DNA of 64,000 nucleotides from Vibrio sp. NTOU-M3 (lineage in GTDB: Bacteria > Pseudomonadota > Gammaproteobacteria > Enterobacterales > Vibrionaceae), in NCBI RefSeq assembly GCF_040869035.1, contig NZ_CP162100.1:2852001-2916000 (forward strand), in the 5' to 3' direction. Of the stretch, positions 55,167 through 64,000 are shown one piece after another. The notes under the pieces are model-generated. The model was given only the letters and a program-made list of their open reading frames with translations, did no database searches and had not been told where the DNA came from. Numbering within the stretch: position 1 is the stretch's first letter; each line of letters opens with the position of its first letter. Both the position numbers and the translations under genes were made by a program.

Positions 55167-55538
55167 TTACAGAACTTCTGGAGCCAGTGAAACGATCTTC
55201 ATGAACTTATCGCCACGAAGTTCGCGTGTCACAGGACCAAAGATACGTGTACCGATTGGTTGCTCAGTGTTGTCGTTCAACAATACACAAGCATTTCGGT
55301 CGAAGCGAATGACAGAACCGTCTGGACGACGTACGCCTTTACGGGTGCGAACTACCACCGCCTTCAGAACGTCACCTTTTTTAACTTTACCGCGAGGAAT
55401 TGCTTCCTTAACAGTAACTTTGATAACGTCACCGATATGTGCATAACGGCGGTGAGAGCCACCCAGAACCTTAATACACATTACGCTGCGAGCGCCTGAG
55501 TTATCAGCTGCGTCCAGCATACTTTGCATTTGGATCAT
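55167..55538 (-). CDS. rplN: Ribosomal protein L14
   Basis: 123 aa, beginning [20 protein letters not shown], ending in [13 protein letters not shown] large-subunit protein at the subunit interface. First gene of the spc operon, preceded by a 159-bp region with the S10 operon terminator and the spc promoter. Confidence 0.97.
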
Positions 55539-55607
55539 GTTAGTGCTCCGCTAAATATTAAAACTAGACCCATCTCGGGTCGGGCTGCCTCTTTAAAAGG
55601 GACGCGA

Positions 55608-55616
55608 ATTGTACCA
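55608..55616 (-). promoter_or_regulatory. Promoter of the spc operon (extended -10)
   Basis: On the minus strand TGG-TACAAT, an extended -10 element, 69 bp before the rplN ATG. A TTGACT lies 22 bp further up, too far for an ordinary -35, so the extended -10 is probably decisive. Confidence 0.6.
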
Positions 55617-55646
55617 CCCTTTTTTGTGATTGGGTAGTCAAAAAAT

Positions 55647-55678
55647 AAACGGCTCCAAAAATAATTTTGGAGCCGTTT
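55647..55678 (-). terminator. Terminator of the S10 operon
   Basis: A 14-bp perfect stem AAACGGCTCCAAAA/TTTTGGAGCCGTTT with a four-base loop, followed by ATTTTTTG on the minus strand. It separates rpsQ from rplN, marking the S10/spc boundary. Confidence 0.88.
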
Positions 55679-55697
55679 CTTTATAGATAAGTGAAGA

Positions 55698-55952
55698 TTA
55701 CATCTTCGCCTTTTCTACAACTTTTACCAAAGTCCAAGATTTAGTCTTAGACAGTGGACGACACTCTGCGATTTCAACAGTGTCGCCTAGGCCACACTCA
55801 TTGTTTTCGTCATGTGCGTGTACTTTAGTCGTGCGCTTTACGAATTTACCGTAAATTGGGTGTTTAACCATGCGCTCGATAGCAACTACGATAGACTTGT
55901 CCATCTTGTCGCTAACTACACGACCTTGTTGAGTACGTTTTACTTCGCTCAT
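55698..55952 (-). CDS. rpsQ: Ribosomal protein S17
   Basis: 84 aa, the E. coli length, with [20 protein letters not shown]. An early 16S-binding protein with an OB fold. Last gene of the S10 operon; its ATG overlaps the rpmC stop by one base. Confidence 0.97.
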   Translation of the reverse strand: MSEVKRTQQGRVVSDKMDKSIVVAIERMVKHPIYGKFVKRTTKVHAHDENNECGLGDTVEIAECRPLSKTKSWTLVKVVEKAKM

Positions 55953-56142
55953 TATGCGCCTGCCTTCTCAGTCAAAACAGTTTTCACACGTGCGATATCA
56001 CGGCGTACAGCTTTCAGAGTATGAGTTTGCTGTAGCTGACCAGTCGCAGCCTGCATGCGCAGGTTGAACTGTTCACGTAGCAAATTCAAAAGCTCAGCGT
56101 TAAGCTCTTCAACGCTCTTTTCGCGTAGATCTTGTGCTTTCA

Positions 56143-56143
<1 letters not shown>
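55952..56143 (-). CDS. rpmC: Ribosomal protein L29
   Basis: 63 aa, beginning [20 protein letters not shown]. It sits next to the peptide exit, near L23, where trigger factor and SRP dock. Two Met codons stand in tandem; the second (56143) gives the usual family length. It overlaps rplP by one base. Confidence 0.96.
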
Positions 56144-57263
<1,120 letters not shown>

Positions 57264-57280
57264 TGCTTACTCTCCTAGTC

Positions 57281-57613
57281 TCAAGCGTCTGCAACAACAA
57301 CAGTGATGTGGCTTGAACGCTTCAAGATACGATCCGCACGACCTTTAGCACGAGGCATAATACGCTTCATGATCGGGCCTTCATCTACGAAGATTTTAGC
57401 GACTGATAGATCGTCGATATCTGCACCTTCGTTGTGCTCCGCGTTCGCGATAGCTGATTCAAGAACTTTCTTGATAAGATCAGCAGCTTTTTTGTTGCTG
57501 AACGTCAAGATTTCTAGAGCTTGATCAACTGATTTACCACGAATTTGATCTGCAACTAAGCGAGCTTTCTGAGGCGAAATGCGAGCAAAGTTATGTTTAG
57601 CTAATGCTTCCAT
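57281..57613 (-). CDS. rplV: Ribosomal protein L22
   Basis: 110 aa, the E. coli length when the second of two tandem ATGs (57613) is used. Its beta-hairpin ([20 protein letters not shown]) lines the peptide exit tunnel and is the site of macrolide resistance changes. Between rpsS and rpsC in the S10 operon. Confidence 0.96.
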   Translation of the reverse strand: MEALAKHNFARISPQKARLVADQIRGKSVDQALEILTFSNKKAADLIKKVLESAIANAEHNEGADIDDLSVAKIFVDEGPIMKRIMPRAKGRADRILKRSSHITVVVADA

Positions 57614-57623
57614 CATCTACTCC

Positions 57624-57905
<282 letters not shown>

Positions 57906-57922
57906 TTATCCTCTTATATAGA

Positions 57923-58747
57923 TTACTTGTTACGACGACGTACGATGTACTTGTCAGTGCGTTTGTTCTTACGGGTCTTAAAGCCTTTAGTTGGCATACC
58001 CCAAGGAGAAACTGGGTGACGACCACCAGATGTGCGACCTTCACCACCACCGTGTGGGTGGTCAACCGGGTTCATTACCACACCGCGAACGGTTGGACGA
58101 ACACCGCGCCAGCGGTTAGCACCAGCTTTACCTAGTTCACGTAGCATGTGTTCTGCATTGCCTACTTCACCGATTGTTGCACGGCCTTCAGACAATACTT
58201 TACGCATCTCACCAGAACGTAGACGGATAGTTACGTATGCACCGTCGCGAGCAACGATTTGAGCATAAGCACCAGCCGAACGAGCTAGCTGAGCACCTTT
58301 ACCAGGTTTAAGTTCAACACAGTGTACAGTAGAACCTACTGGGATATTGCGCATTGGCAGAGTGTTACCTGCTTTAATTGGCGCATCCACACCAGATTGA
58401 ATCTGGTCACCTGCTTGAACACCTTTAGGTGCGATGATGTAACGACGCTCACCGTCTGCGTACAGAACTAGAGCGATGTTTGCGCTACGGTTTGGATCGT
58501 ATTCTAGACGCTCAACTTTCGCTGGAATGCCATCTTTAGTACGTTTGAAGTCAATTACACGGTAGTGGTGTTTGTGACCACCGCCGATGTGACGTACTGT
58601 GATACGACCGTTGTTGTTACGACCACCATTCTTAGAGTTTTTCTCTAGAAGAGGTGCGTAAGGCTTACCTTTGTGTAGGTCAGCGTTAACAACTTTAACA
58701 ACGTGACGACGACCAGCCGAAGTCGGCTTACATTTAACAATAGCCAT
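57923..58747 (-). CDS. rplB: Ribosomal protein L2
   Basis: 274 aa, beginning [20 protein letters not shown], with the conserved [17 protein letters not shown] motif near the peptidyl-transferase centre. Needed for subunit joining. Between rplW and rpsS in the S10 operon. Confidence 0.98.
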   Translation of the reverse strand: MAIVKCKPTSAGRRHVVKVVNADLHKGKPYAPLLEKNSKNGGRNNNGRITVRHIGGGHKHHYRVIDFKRTKDGIPAKVERLEYDPNRSANIALVLYADGERRYIIAPKGVQAGDQIQSGVDAPIKAGNTLPMRNIPVGSTVHCVELKPGKGAQLARSAGAYAQIVARDGAYVTIRLRSGEMRKVLSEGRATIGEVGNAEHMLRELGKAGANRWRGVRPTVRGVVMNPVDHPHGGGEGRTSGGRHPVSPWGMPTKGFKTRKNKRTDKYIVRRRNK

Positions 58748-58763
58748 TTCTCAACTACTCCTG

Positions 58764-59066
58764 TTATTCCGCGCCGCCAACAAAGTCAAGATCTTGACCT
58801 TCTTTCAAAGTAACGTACGCTTTCTTAACGTCGCTGCGGCGACCTTGGCGTAGACCTTGACGTTTGGTCTTACCCTTAGTGATAAGAGTATTTACAGACT
58901 TAACTTCAACTTCAAATAGCTTTTCTACAGCTGCTTTGATCTCTTTTTTAGTTGCATCTTTAGCTACTTTAAAAACGATAGTGTTCGCTTTTTCAGCAGC
59001 CATAGTTGCTTTTTCAGAGATGTGCGGAGCACGTAGAACTTTTAGGATACGCTCTTCAGTGATCAT
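58764..59066 (-). CDS. rplW: Ribosomal protein L23
   Basis: 100 aa, beginning [20 protein letters not shown]. The main docking site for trigger factor and SRP at the exit tunnel. Overlaps the rplD end by 4 bases, which suggests coupled translation. Confidence 0.97.
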
Positions 59067-59665
59067 GCTAGCATCTCCTCAACTTGCTTAACTGCTTCAG
59101 CAGTCATTACAACTTTGTCGAACGCGATTAGTGAAACTGGATCAATACCAGCTACGTCACGTGCGTCAACTTTGTATAGGTTACGAGCAGCTAGGAATAG
59201 ATTTTCATCTACTTCGCTAGTCACGATTAGAGCGTCAGTTAGCTCAAGCTCTTTAAGCTTAGCTACAAGCTCTTTAGTTTTTGGCGCTTCTACTGAGAAG
59301 TTATCAACAACGATTAGACGTTCTTGACGAACTAGCTCAGAAAGAATGCTCTTCATAGCACCACGGTACATTTTCTTGTTAACTTTTTGGCTGTGATCTT
59401 GTGGTTTCGCAGCAAAAGTAACACCACCTGTACGCCAGATTGGGCTACGGATTGTACCAGCACGTGCGCGGCCAGTACCTTTTTGACGCCATGGCTTAGC
59501 GCCACCGCCAGATACTTCTGAACGTGTTTTCTGAGCACGTGTACCTTGACGAGCACCTGCTGCATACGCAACAACTACTTGGTGTACAAGAGCTTCGTTA
59601 AACTCACGTCCGAAAGTAGTTTCAGAAACAGTTAGTGCATCAGCACCTTTAACCATAAGTTCCAT
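59063..59665 (-). CDS. rplD: Ribosomal protein L4
   Basis: 200 aa, with the tunnel loop [20 protein letters not shown] and the C-terminal [14 protein letters not shown]. Besides its role in the ribosome, in E. coli and other gammaproteobacteria L4 represses its own S10 operon through the leader. The leader here is at 60639-60932. Confidence 0.97.
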   Translation of the reverse strand: MELMVKGADALTVSETTFGREFNEALVHQVVVAYAAGARQGTRAQKTRSEVSGGGAKPWRQKGTGRARAGTIRSPIWRTGGVTFAAKPQDHSQKVNKKMYRGAMKSILSELVRQERLIVVDNFSVEAPKTKELVAKLKELELTDALIVTSEVDENLFLAARNLYKVDARDVAGIDPVSLIAFDKVVMTAEAVKQVEEMLA

Positions 59666-59682
59666 TACTTACTCCTGAGACG

Positions 59683-60312
59683 TTATGCTTTAACAGCTGG
59701 TTTAACGATCACGTTGCCGCCAGTTGAGCCTGGGACTGCACCTTTAATAAGAAGCAGGTTGCGCTCAGCGTCAACACGTACGATCTCTAGGTTTTGAGTC
59801 GTTACACGCTCAGCACCCATGTGACCTGCCATTTTCTTGCCTTTAAACACGCGACCTGGAGTCTGACATTGACCGATAGAACCAGGAGCACGGTGAGACA
59901 ATGAGTTACCGTGAGTCATATCTTGAGTACGGAAGTTCCAACGCTTAACAGCACCTTGGAAACCTTTACCCTTAGATGTACCAGTAACGTCTACTTTCTT
60001 AGTTTCGTTGAATAGTTCAACTGTTAGCTCAGCACCAACTTCGAACTCTTCACCGTTTTCCAAACGGAATTCCCAAAGACCACGGCCAGCTTCAACACCT
60101 GCTTTCGCAAAGTGACCTGCTTCTGGTTTAGATACGCGGTTAGCTTTCTTTGCACCAGTAGTTACCTGGATTGCTGCGTAGCCATCTGTCTCAAGAGTTT
60201 TAACTTGAGATACACGGTTTGCTTCAACCTCAACAACAGTTACTGGGATAGAAACGCCTTCTTCAGTAAATACGCGGGTCATACCCACTTTACGACCGAT
60301 TAGACCAATCAT
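59683..60312 (-). CDS. rplC: Ribosomal protein L3
   Basis: 209 aa, beginning [20 protein letters not shown], with [20 protein letters not shown]; the Gln in that motif is the residue methylated by PrmB in E. coli. It binds 23S early in assembly. Between rpsJ and rplD in the S10 operon. Confidence 0.97.
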   Translation of the reverse strand: MIGLIGRKVGMTRVFTEEGVSIPVTVVEVEANRVSQVKTLETDGYAAIQVTTGAKKANRVSKPEAGHFAKAGVEAGRGLWEFRLENGEEFEVGAELTVELFNETKKVDVTGTSKGKGFQGAVKRWNFRTQDMTHGNSLSHRAPGSIGQCQTPGRVFKGKKMAGHMGAERVTTQNLEIVRVDAERNLLLIKGAVPGSTGGNVIVKPAVKA

Positions 60313-60326
60313 TCTTCTAATCTCCC

Positions 60327-60932
<606 letters not shown>

Positions 60933-60938
60933 CGGCGT

Positions 60939-60966
60939 ATTATACAGATCACAACTTCGCTTGCAA
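60939..60966 (-). promoter_or_regulatory. Promoter of the S10 operon
   Basis: On the minus strand TTGCAA (60961-60966), 16 bp, TATAAT (60939-60944), followed by ACGCCGC. It is the only strong promoter-like pair before rpsJ. Confidence 0.8.
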
Positions 60967-61002
60967 GTACTGTTCAAAAAATAAAAAATGACAAATAGAC
61001 TT

Positions 61003-61638
61003 TTAGGCGTGAATGGCTTTCACCCCTTCTTCCAGCAACTGTAGCTGCTCCAATCCCGACTTAGTAGCCTTAGGCTTTACAACAGCAATCATTTGCAACA
61101 TTCCTTGATGGACGACTTGCTCAGTTATTTGAGTTTTTACCGACATTGCAGAGCGGTAGCCAAGCCAACTCGATGCAATCAAATGCAATGTTGTCACAAA
61201 GGGACGCATTTCTTCCTCTTCGACATTCAGTAATTCAAGTTCAACAAATGCTCTAACAATACTGATCAGGTTACTCTGCAGCTTTTCCTGAACATGTATA
61301 TAATCGTCATGAAGAACCTCATCTCGCTGAAGAATTTCAGGCAAGTTTGCGTAAAAGAATCGATATTTCCACATCAAGGTAAAAATTGAATCAAGGTAGT
61401 GTTTCAGTAGTACTAAGCTTTCTTGTTGCCCTTGAAAAGGAGTGAAACGTTCTAAAAGCTCAGCCGAATATAAAGCAAAGATTTCTCGGACAATTTCTTG
61501 CTTGTTTCGATAGTGATAGTAGAGGTTACCAGGGCTAATATCGATGTGAGCAGCAATATGGTTAGTCGTTATATTCCGCTCTCCATGTTTGTTAAACAAC
61601 TCAAGAGCAGCGAATACGATCTTGTCACGAGTTTTCAT
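61003..61638 (-). CDS. TetR/AcrR-family transcriptional regulator
   Basis: A 211-aa regulator with an N-terminal helix-turn-helix (about 23-49, ITTNHIAAHIDISPGNLYYH). The helical C-terminal domain has WKYRFFYANLPEIL, typical of the PF13972-type TetR proteins. The ligand and target are unknown. It is a single gene between the S10 promoter and hemE, in the same direction as both. Confidence 0.88.
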   Translation of the reverse strand: MKTRDKIVFAALELFNKHGERNITTNHIAAHIDISPGNLYYHYRNKQEIVREIFALYSAELLERFTPFQGQQESLVLLKHYLDSIFTLMWKYRFFYANLPEILQRDEVLHDDYIHVQEKLQSNLISIVRAFVELELLNVEEEEMRPFVTTLHLIASSWLGYRSAMSVKTQITEQVVHQGMLQMIAVVKPKATKSGLEQLQLLEEGVKAIHA

Positions 61639-61701
61639 CTCTACGTGTAATCCCTTAATAGCGGTATTTGAAGTATAACCAGTAGTTTAGCCAATAACAA
61701 A

Positions 61702-61728
61702 AAAGCGCCTGATTAGACCAGACGCTTT
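61702..61728 (-). terminator. Terminator of hemE
   Basis: Stem AAAGCGCCTG/CAGACGCTTT with one mismatch and a seven-base loop, followed by a T run on the minus strand. It is about 15 bp after the hemE stop. Confidence 0.75.
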
Positions 61729-61741
61729 ATTAATTAGTTTG

Positions 61742-62809
61742 TTATTTATGATACGGCTTAGAGAGTTCGTGTACTGCTTCAACAAACACACCCGCATTTT
61801 CAGGCGGCACATCTAGGTGGATACCGTGACCTAGGTTGAATACATGGCCAGTACCAGCATCACCAAACCCCTCAAGGATACTTGATACTTCCTCTCGGAT
61901 ACGCTCAGGAGATGCATATAGCATTGATGGATCCATGTTGCCTTGAAGTGCCACTTTATCACCAATACGTGCTTTCGCGTCTGCAATGTTGATTGTCCAG
62001 TCCAGACCCACTGCGTCACAGCCAGTAGCTGCGATTTGTTCAAGCCACATGCCACCATTCTTCGTAAATAGTGTCACCGGTACACGGCGACCATCATTTT
62101 CACGGATCAGACCATCAACAATCTTGTGCATGTACTGAAGTGAAAATAGGTTGTAATCACGTGGAGTAAGAACGCCTCCCCATGTATCAAACACCATTAC
62201 AGACTGCGCACCCGCTTTAATTTGCGCGTTTAGGTATTCAATAACGCTGTCTGCCAGTTTATCTAGCAGAAGGTGCAGCATTTGTGGTTCTGCATACATC
62301 ATCTTCTTGATCTTAGTGAATGCTTTTGAACTGCCACCTTCCACCATGTAAGTTGCTAGTGTCCAAGGGCTGCCAGAGAAGCCAATCAGTGGAACATCAC
62401 CATTCAAATCTTTGCGGATCTGACGTACTGCATTCATTACATATTGCAGCTCACCTTCAGGATCCGGCAGACCGATTTTCTCTACGTCTGCTTTGCAGGT
62501 AATTGGATTATCAAACACTGGGCCTTCACCAGCTGCAAAACGTAGACCAAGCCCCATTGCATCTGGAATCGTTAGAATGTCAGAAAATAAAATGGCTGCA
62601 TCAAGAGGAAAACGGCGCAATGGCTGAAGCGTCACTTCAGATGCAAGTTCTGCATTTTTACATAAAGACATAAAGTCGCCAGCTTGCGCACGTGTGGCTT
62701 TATACTCAGGTAAATAACGACCAGCCTGACGCATCATCCATACAGGTGTGTAGTCTACTGATTCTTTAAGTAATGCGCGCAGATAACGATCATTTTTTAA
62801 TTCTGTCAT
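61742..62809 (-). CDS. hemE: Uroporphyrinogen decarboxylase HemE
   Basis: A 355-aa enzyme converting uroporphyrinogen III to coproporphyrinogen III in haem synthesis. The conserved [15 protein letters not shown] lies at about 22-36; later motifs are [15 protein letters not shown] and FNLGHGI(H)LDVPPEN. The ATG at 62809 is preferred; the frame extends to 62827 without a better start. Uroporphyrinogen is also the substrate of CobA encoded at 39783-40649. Confidence 0.96.
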   Translation of the reverse strand: MTELKNDRYLRALLKESVDYTPVWMMRQAGRYLPEYKATRAQAGDFMSLCKNAELASEVTLQPLRRFPLDAAILFSDILTIPDAMGLGLRFAAGEGPVFDNPITCKADVEKIGLPDPEGELQYVMNAVRQIRKDLNGDVPLIGFSGSPWTLATYMVEGGSSKAFTKIKKMMYAEPQMLHLLLDKLADSVIEYLNAQIKAGAQSVMVFDTWGGVLTPRDYNLFSLQYMHKIVDGLIRENDGRRVPVTLFTKNGGMWLEQIAATGCDAVGLDWTINIADAKARIGDKVALQGNMDPSMLYASPERIREEVSSILEGFGDAGTGHVFNLGHGIHLDVPPENAGVFVEAVHELSKPYHK

Positions 62810-62991
62810 TCCGTTATTCCAATTCAATTAACTTCATTTATTTCGCTCGTATTCTAACACTGTTTCCATCTCAAAAGCTGCGTGCTTTGCAACCTGGATC
62901 AAGTTATTAACTTTTAGATGAACAGTTCGTTTGCCAGTACACAATAACAGTGTTAAAAATTTGTTTGCTAGCGAAAACTACAATTACAATA

Positions 62992-63062
62992 CTGAGTACT
63001 TGAGACTCAGCATCTCATAACGACATCTTACTTACCCCCTCCTTCATTGGAGGGTTTTTTTT
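62992..63062 (+). ncRNA. Candidate small RNA between hemE and nudC
   Basis: Two hairpins about 70 nt in all: a 6-bp stem CTGAGT/ACTCAG at 62992-63010, a single-stranded middle (CATCTCATAACGACATCTTAC), and a rho-independent terminator CCCTCC/GGAGGG at 63037-63054 with eight T residues. A -10-like TACAAT lies at 62985-62990 with a weak TTGTTT 18 bp before it. The terminator works only on the plus strand, where no protein gene exists. Its 3' half is antisense to the last codons of nudC. Confidence 0.45.
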
Positions 63063-63842
63063 GCTCTCTACAATTTCTAATACAGTTTGATCAATCAACT
63101 GACGTGCAATTGTTCCTTTAGGAGCCACCTCTGGCATATTTTCAGGAGAGAACCAGCCTGCATCACTGAGTTCAGTATAATCTGGCTTAATATTTCCCGA
63201 CTCATAATCCGCAAAAAAGGCAGCCATCAAGCTACTTGGAAAGGCCCATGGTTGGCTACCGTAATATCGAATGTTCTTAACTCGGATTCCCGTTTCTTCA
63301 AAAACTTCTCGTTCTACACATTGTTCCAACGTCTCTCCTACCTCGACAAAACCGGCGATTACGGTATACATTCCATTTCTGTGACGAGGGTGTTGCGCCA
63401 ACAATATTTGGTTCTCATTGCGCACCGCAACAATAATACAAGGAAATACTCTCGGATAATGTAGTGCGCGACAATCAGAGCACTGCATCGCAAGTTGATT
63501 GATGTTCAAGTGTGTGCGACCACCGCATTGTGGGCAAAAACGAATTGATTGATACATATGACCATACTGTACCGCACGACTGAGTAACAGATATAACTCT
63601 TCTGGAAAGTGTAAGCAGTCGCGCAATGAAGTGAATTCTAAATTGCCAACTAAATCACTTTCGTTGAGCCACATTACCGGGAATGTGTTGTAAGTTCCAA
63701 TTTGTATGGCATCAACATTTTCAAAACCATACTTCTCCCCTGCTCCAAATGGCAGCTGCTGATCTTGCAAAAAAATGTTACTTCCTGAAACAACACACCA
63801 GTAGGCTTTTTCTATTTGGTTTAGTTCACCTTTCTTCGACAT
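63015..63842 (-). CDS. nudC: NAD+ diphosphatase NudC
   Basis: A 275-aa Nudix hydrolase. It has a zinc ribbon Cys103, Cys106, Cys121 and Cys124, the Nudix box [20 protein letters not shown] (164-183, completed by TGI), and the NudC-specific [10 protein letters not shown] (196-205). It hydrolyses NADH and removes NAD caps from RNA in E. coli. Upstream of hemE in the same direction, with 205 bp between them that hold a candidate sRNA on the other strand. Confidence 0.95.
   Translation of the reverse strand: MSKKGELNQIEKAYWCVVSGSNIFLQDQQLPFGAGEKYGFENVDAIQIGTYNTFPVMWLNESDLVGNLEFTSLRDCLHFPEELYLLLSRAVQYGHMYQSIRFCPQCGGRTHLNINQLAMQCSDCRALHYPRVFPCIIVAVRNENQILLAQHPRHRNGMYTVIAGFVEVGETLEQCVEREVFEETGIRVKNIRYYGSQPWAFPSSLMAAFFADYESGNIKPDYTELSDAGWFSPENMPEVAPKGTIARQLIDQTVLEIVESKKNPPMKEGVSKMSL
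63037..63062 (+). terminator. Plus-strand terminator overlapping the nudC 3' end
   Basis: Stem CCCTCC/GGAGGG, six-base loop, then TTTTTTTT. It stands inside the last codons of nudC (minus strand) and has no T-tract on that strand. It implies a plus-strand transcript ending here. Confidence 0.7.
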
Positions 63843-64000
63843 GTTTAATCCTCATTGCTTGCAGTGTCGTTATTTTACTGGCAATCTAATTTCATACTAG
63901 AGTTTGTAGTCACGAAATATTCAGACTATAAATTACTGTAAGGACTAAGGTTTATACCTTTAAGAACGCTTTGCCAAGCAAGGCTTAATGATCACCGGAG
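63843..64000. other. Window end, upstream of nudC
   Basis: 158 bp with no supported gene. It should contain the nudC promoter. rsd is often the neighbour in related genomes, but its start is not visible here. Confidence 0.3.

Overview
The window looks like a chromosomal segment of a Vibrionaceae member, most likely a Vibrio. The reasons are the gene content and order (mla, lpt, rpoN-hpf-ptsN-rapZ-ptsO, S10/spc/alpha, hemE-nudC), the rRNA operon layout 16S-tRNA-Glu-Lys-Val-23S-5S-tRNA-Asp, and protein sequences close to known Vibrio versions. The species cannot be fixed by eye. Almost everything is core genome. The clear exceptions are one IS3-family insertion sequence and one damaged locus where kdsC should be.

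Layout. 1-2169 (minus): mlaF-mlaE-mlaD-mlaC, phospholipid transport to and from the outer membrane. 2409-9755 (plus): a CaCA-type antiporter, kdsD, a kdsC remnant, lptC-lptA-lptB, then rpoN-hpf-ptsN-rapZ-ptsO, so lipopolysaccharide precursor synthesis and export are followed by sigma-54 and the nitrogen PTS. 9864-19011: mgtE, metH (minus, with a MetJ operator), an NhaP-type antiporter, and a two-gene minus-strand unit of a FIST sensor and a PAS-GGDEF diguanylate cyclase. 19217-25250 (minus): a full rRNA operon with promoters, boxA elements and terminators.

25434-29795 (minus): cysJIH. 29924-32425 (minus): an unknown 76-aa protein, a beta-barrel outer-membrane protein, pspG with a sigma-54 promoter, and dusA. 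32682-33624 (plus): zur and cheX, followed by an IS3-family element (33634-34924) whose transposase is broken. 34983-40649 (minus): cobA-cysD-cysN-SLC13 permease-cysC, so the window carries the sulfate activation and reduction genes in two units. 40896-46891: cpdB, a Crp/Fnr-type regulator, elaA, an EamA transporter, a ytfB-like gene divergent from fklB, and a DUF2780-like lipoprotein.

46998-60638 (minus): the ribosomal protein super-cluster S10-spc-alpha with secY and rpoA, including rpmJ and visible promoters, leaders and terminators. 61003-63842 (minus): a TetR-type regulator, hemE and nudC, with a candidate plus-strand small RNA between hemE and nudC.

Most notable observations: kdsC is reduced to its last ~11 codons, with ~170 bp of unrecognised DNA in its place; a candidate small RNA lies between hemE and nudC; an IS3 element with a nonsense mutation sits between cheX and its terminator; the FIST-cyclase pair could be a ligand- or NO-responsive c-di-GMP module; and the terminator after tRNA-Asp is present in two diverged copies.
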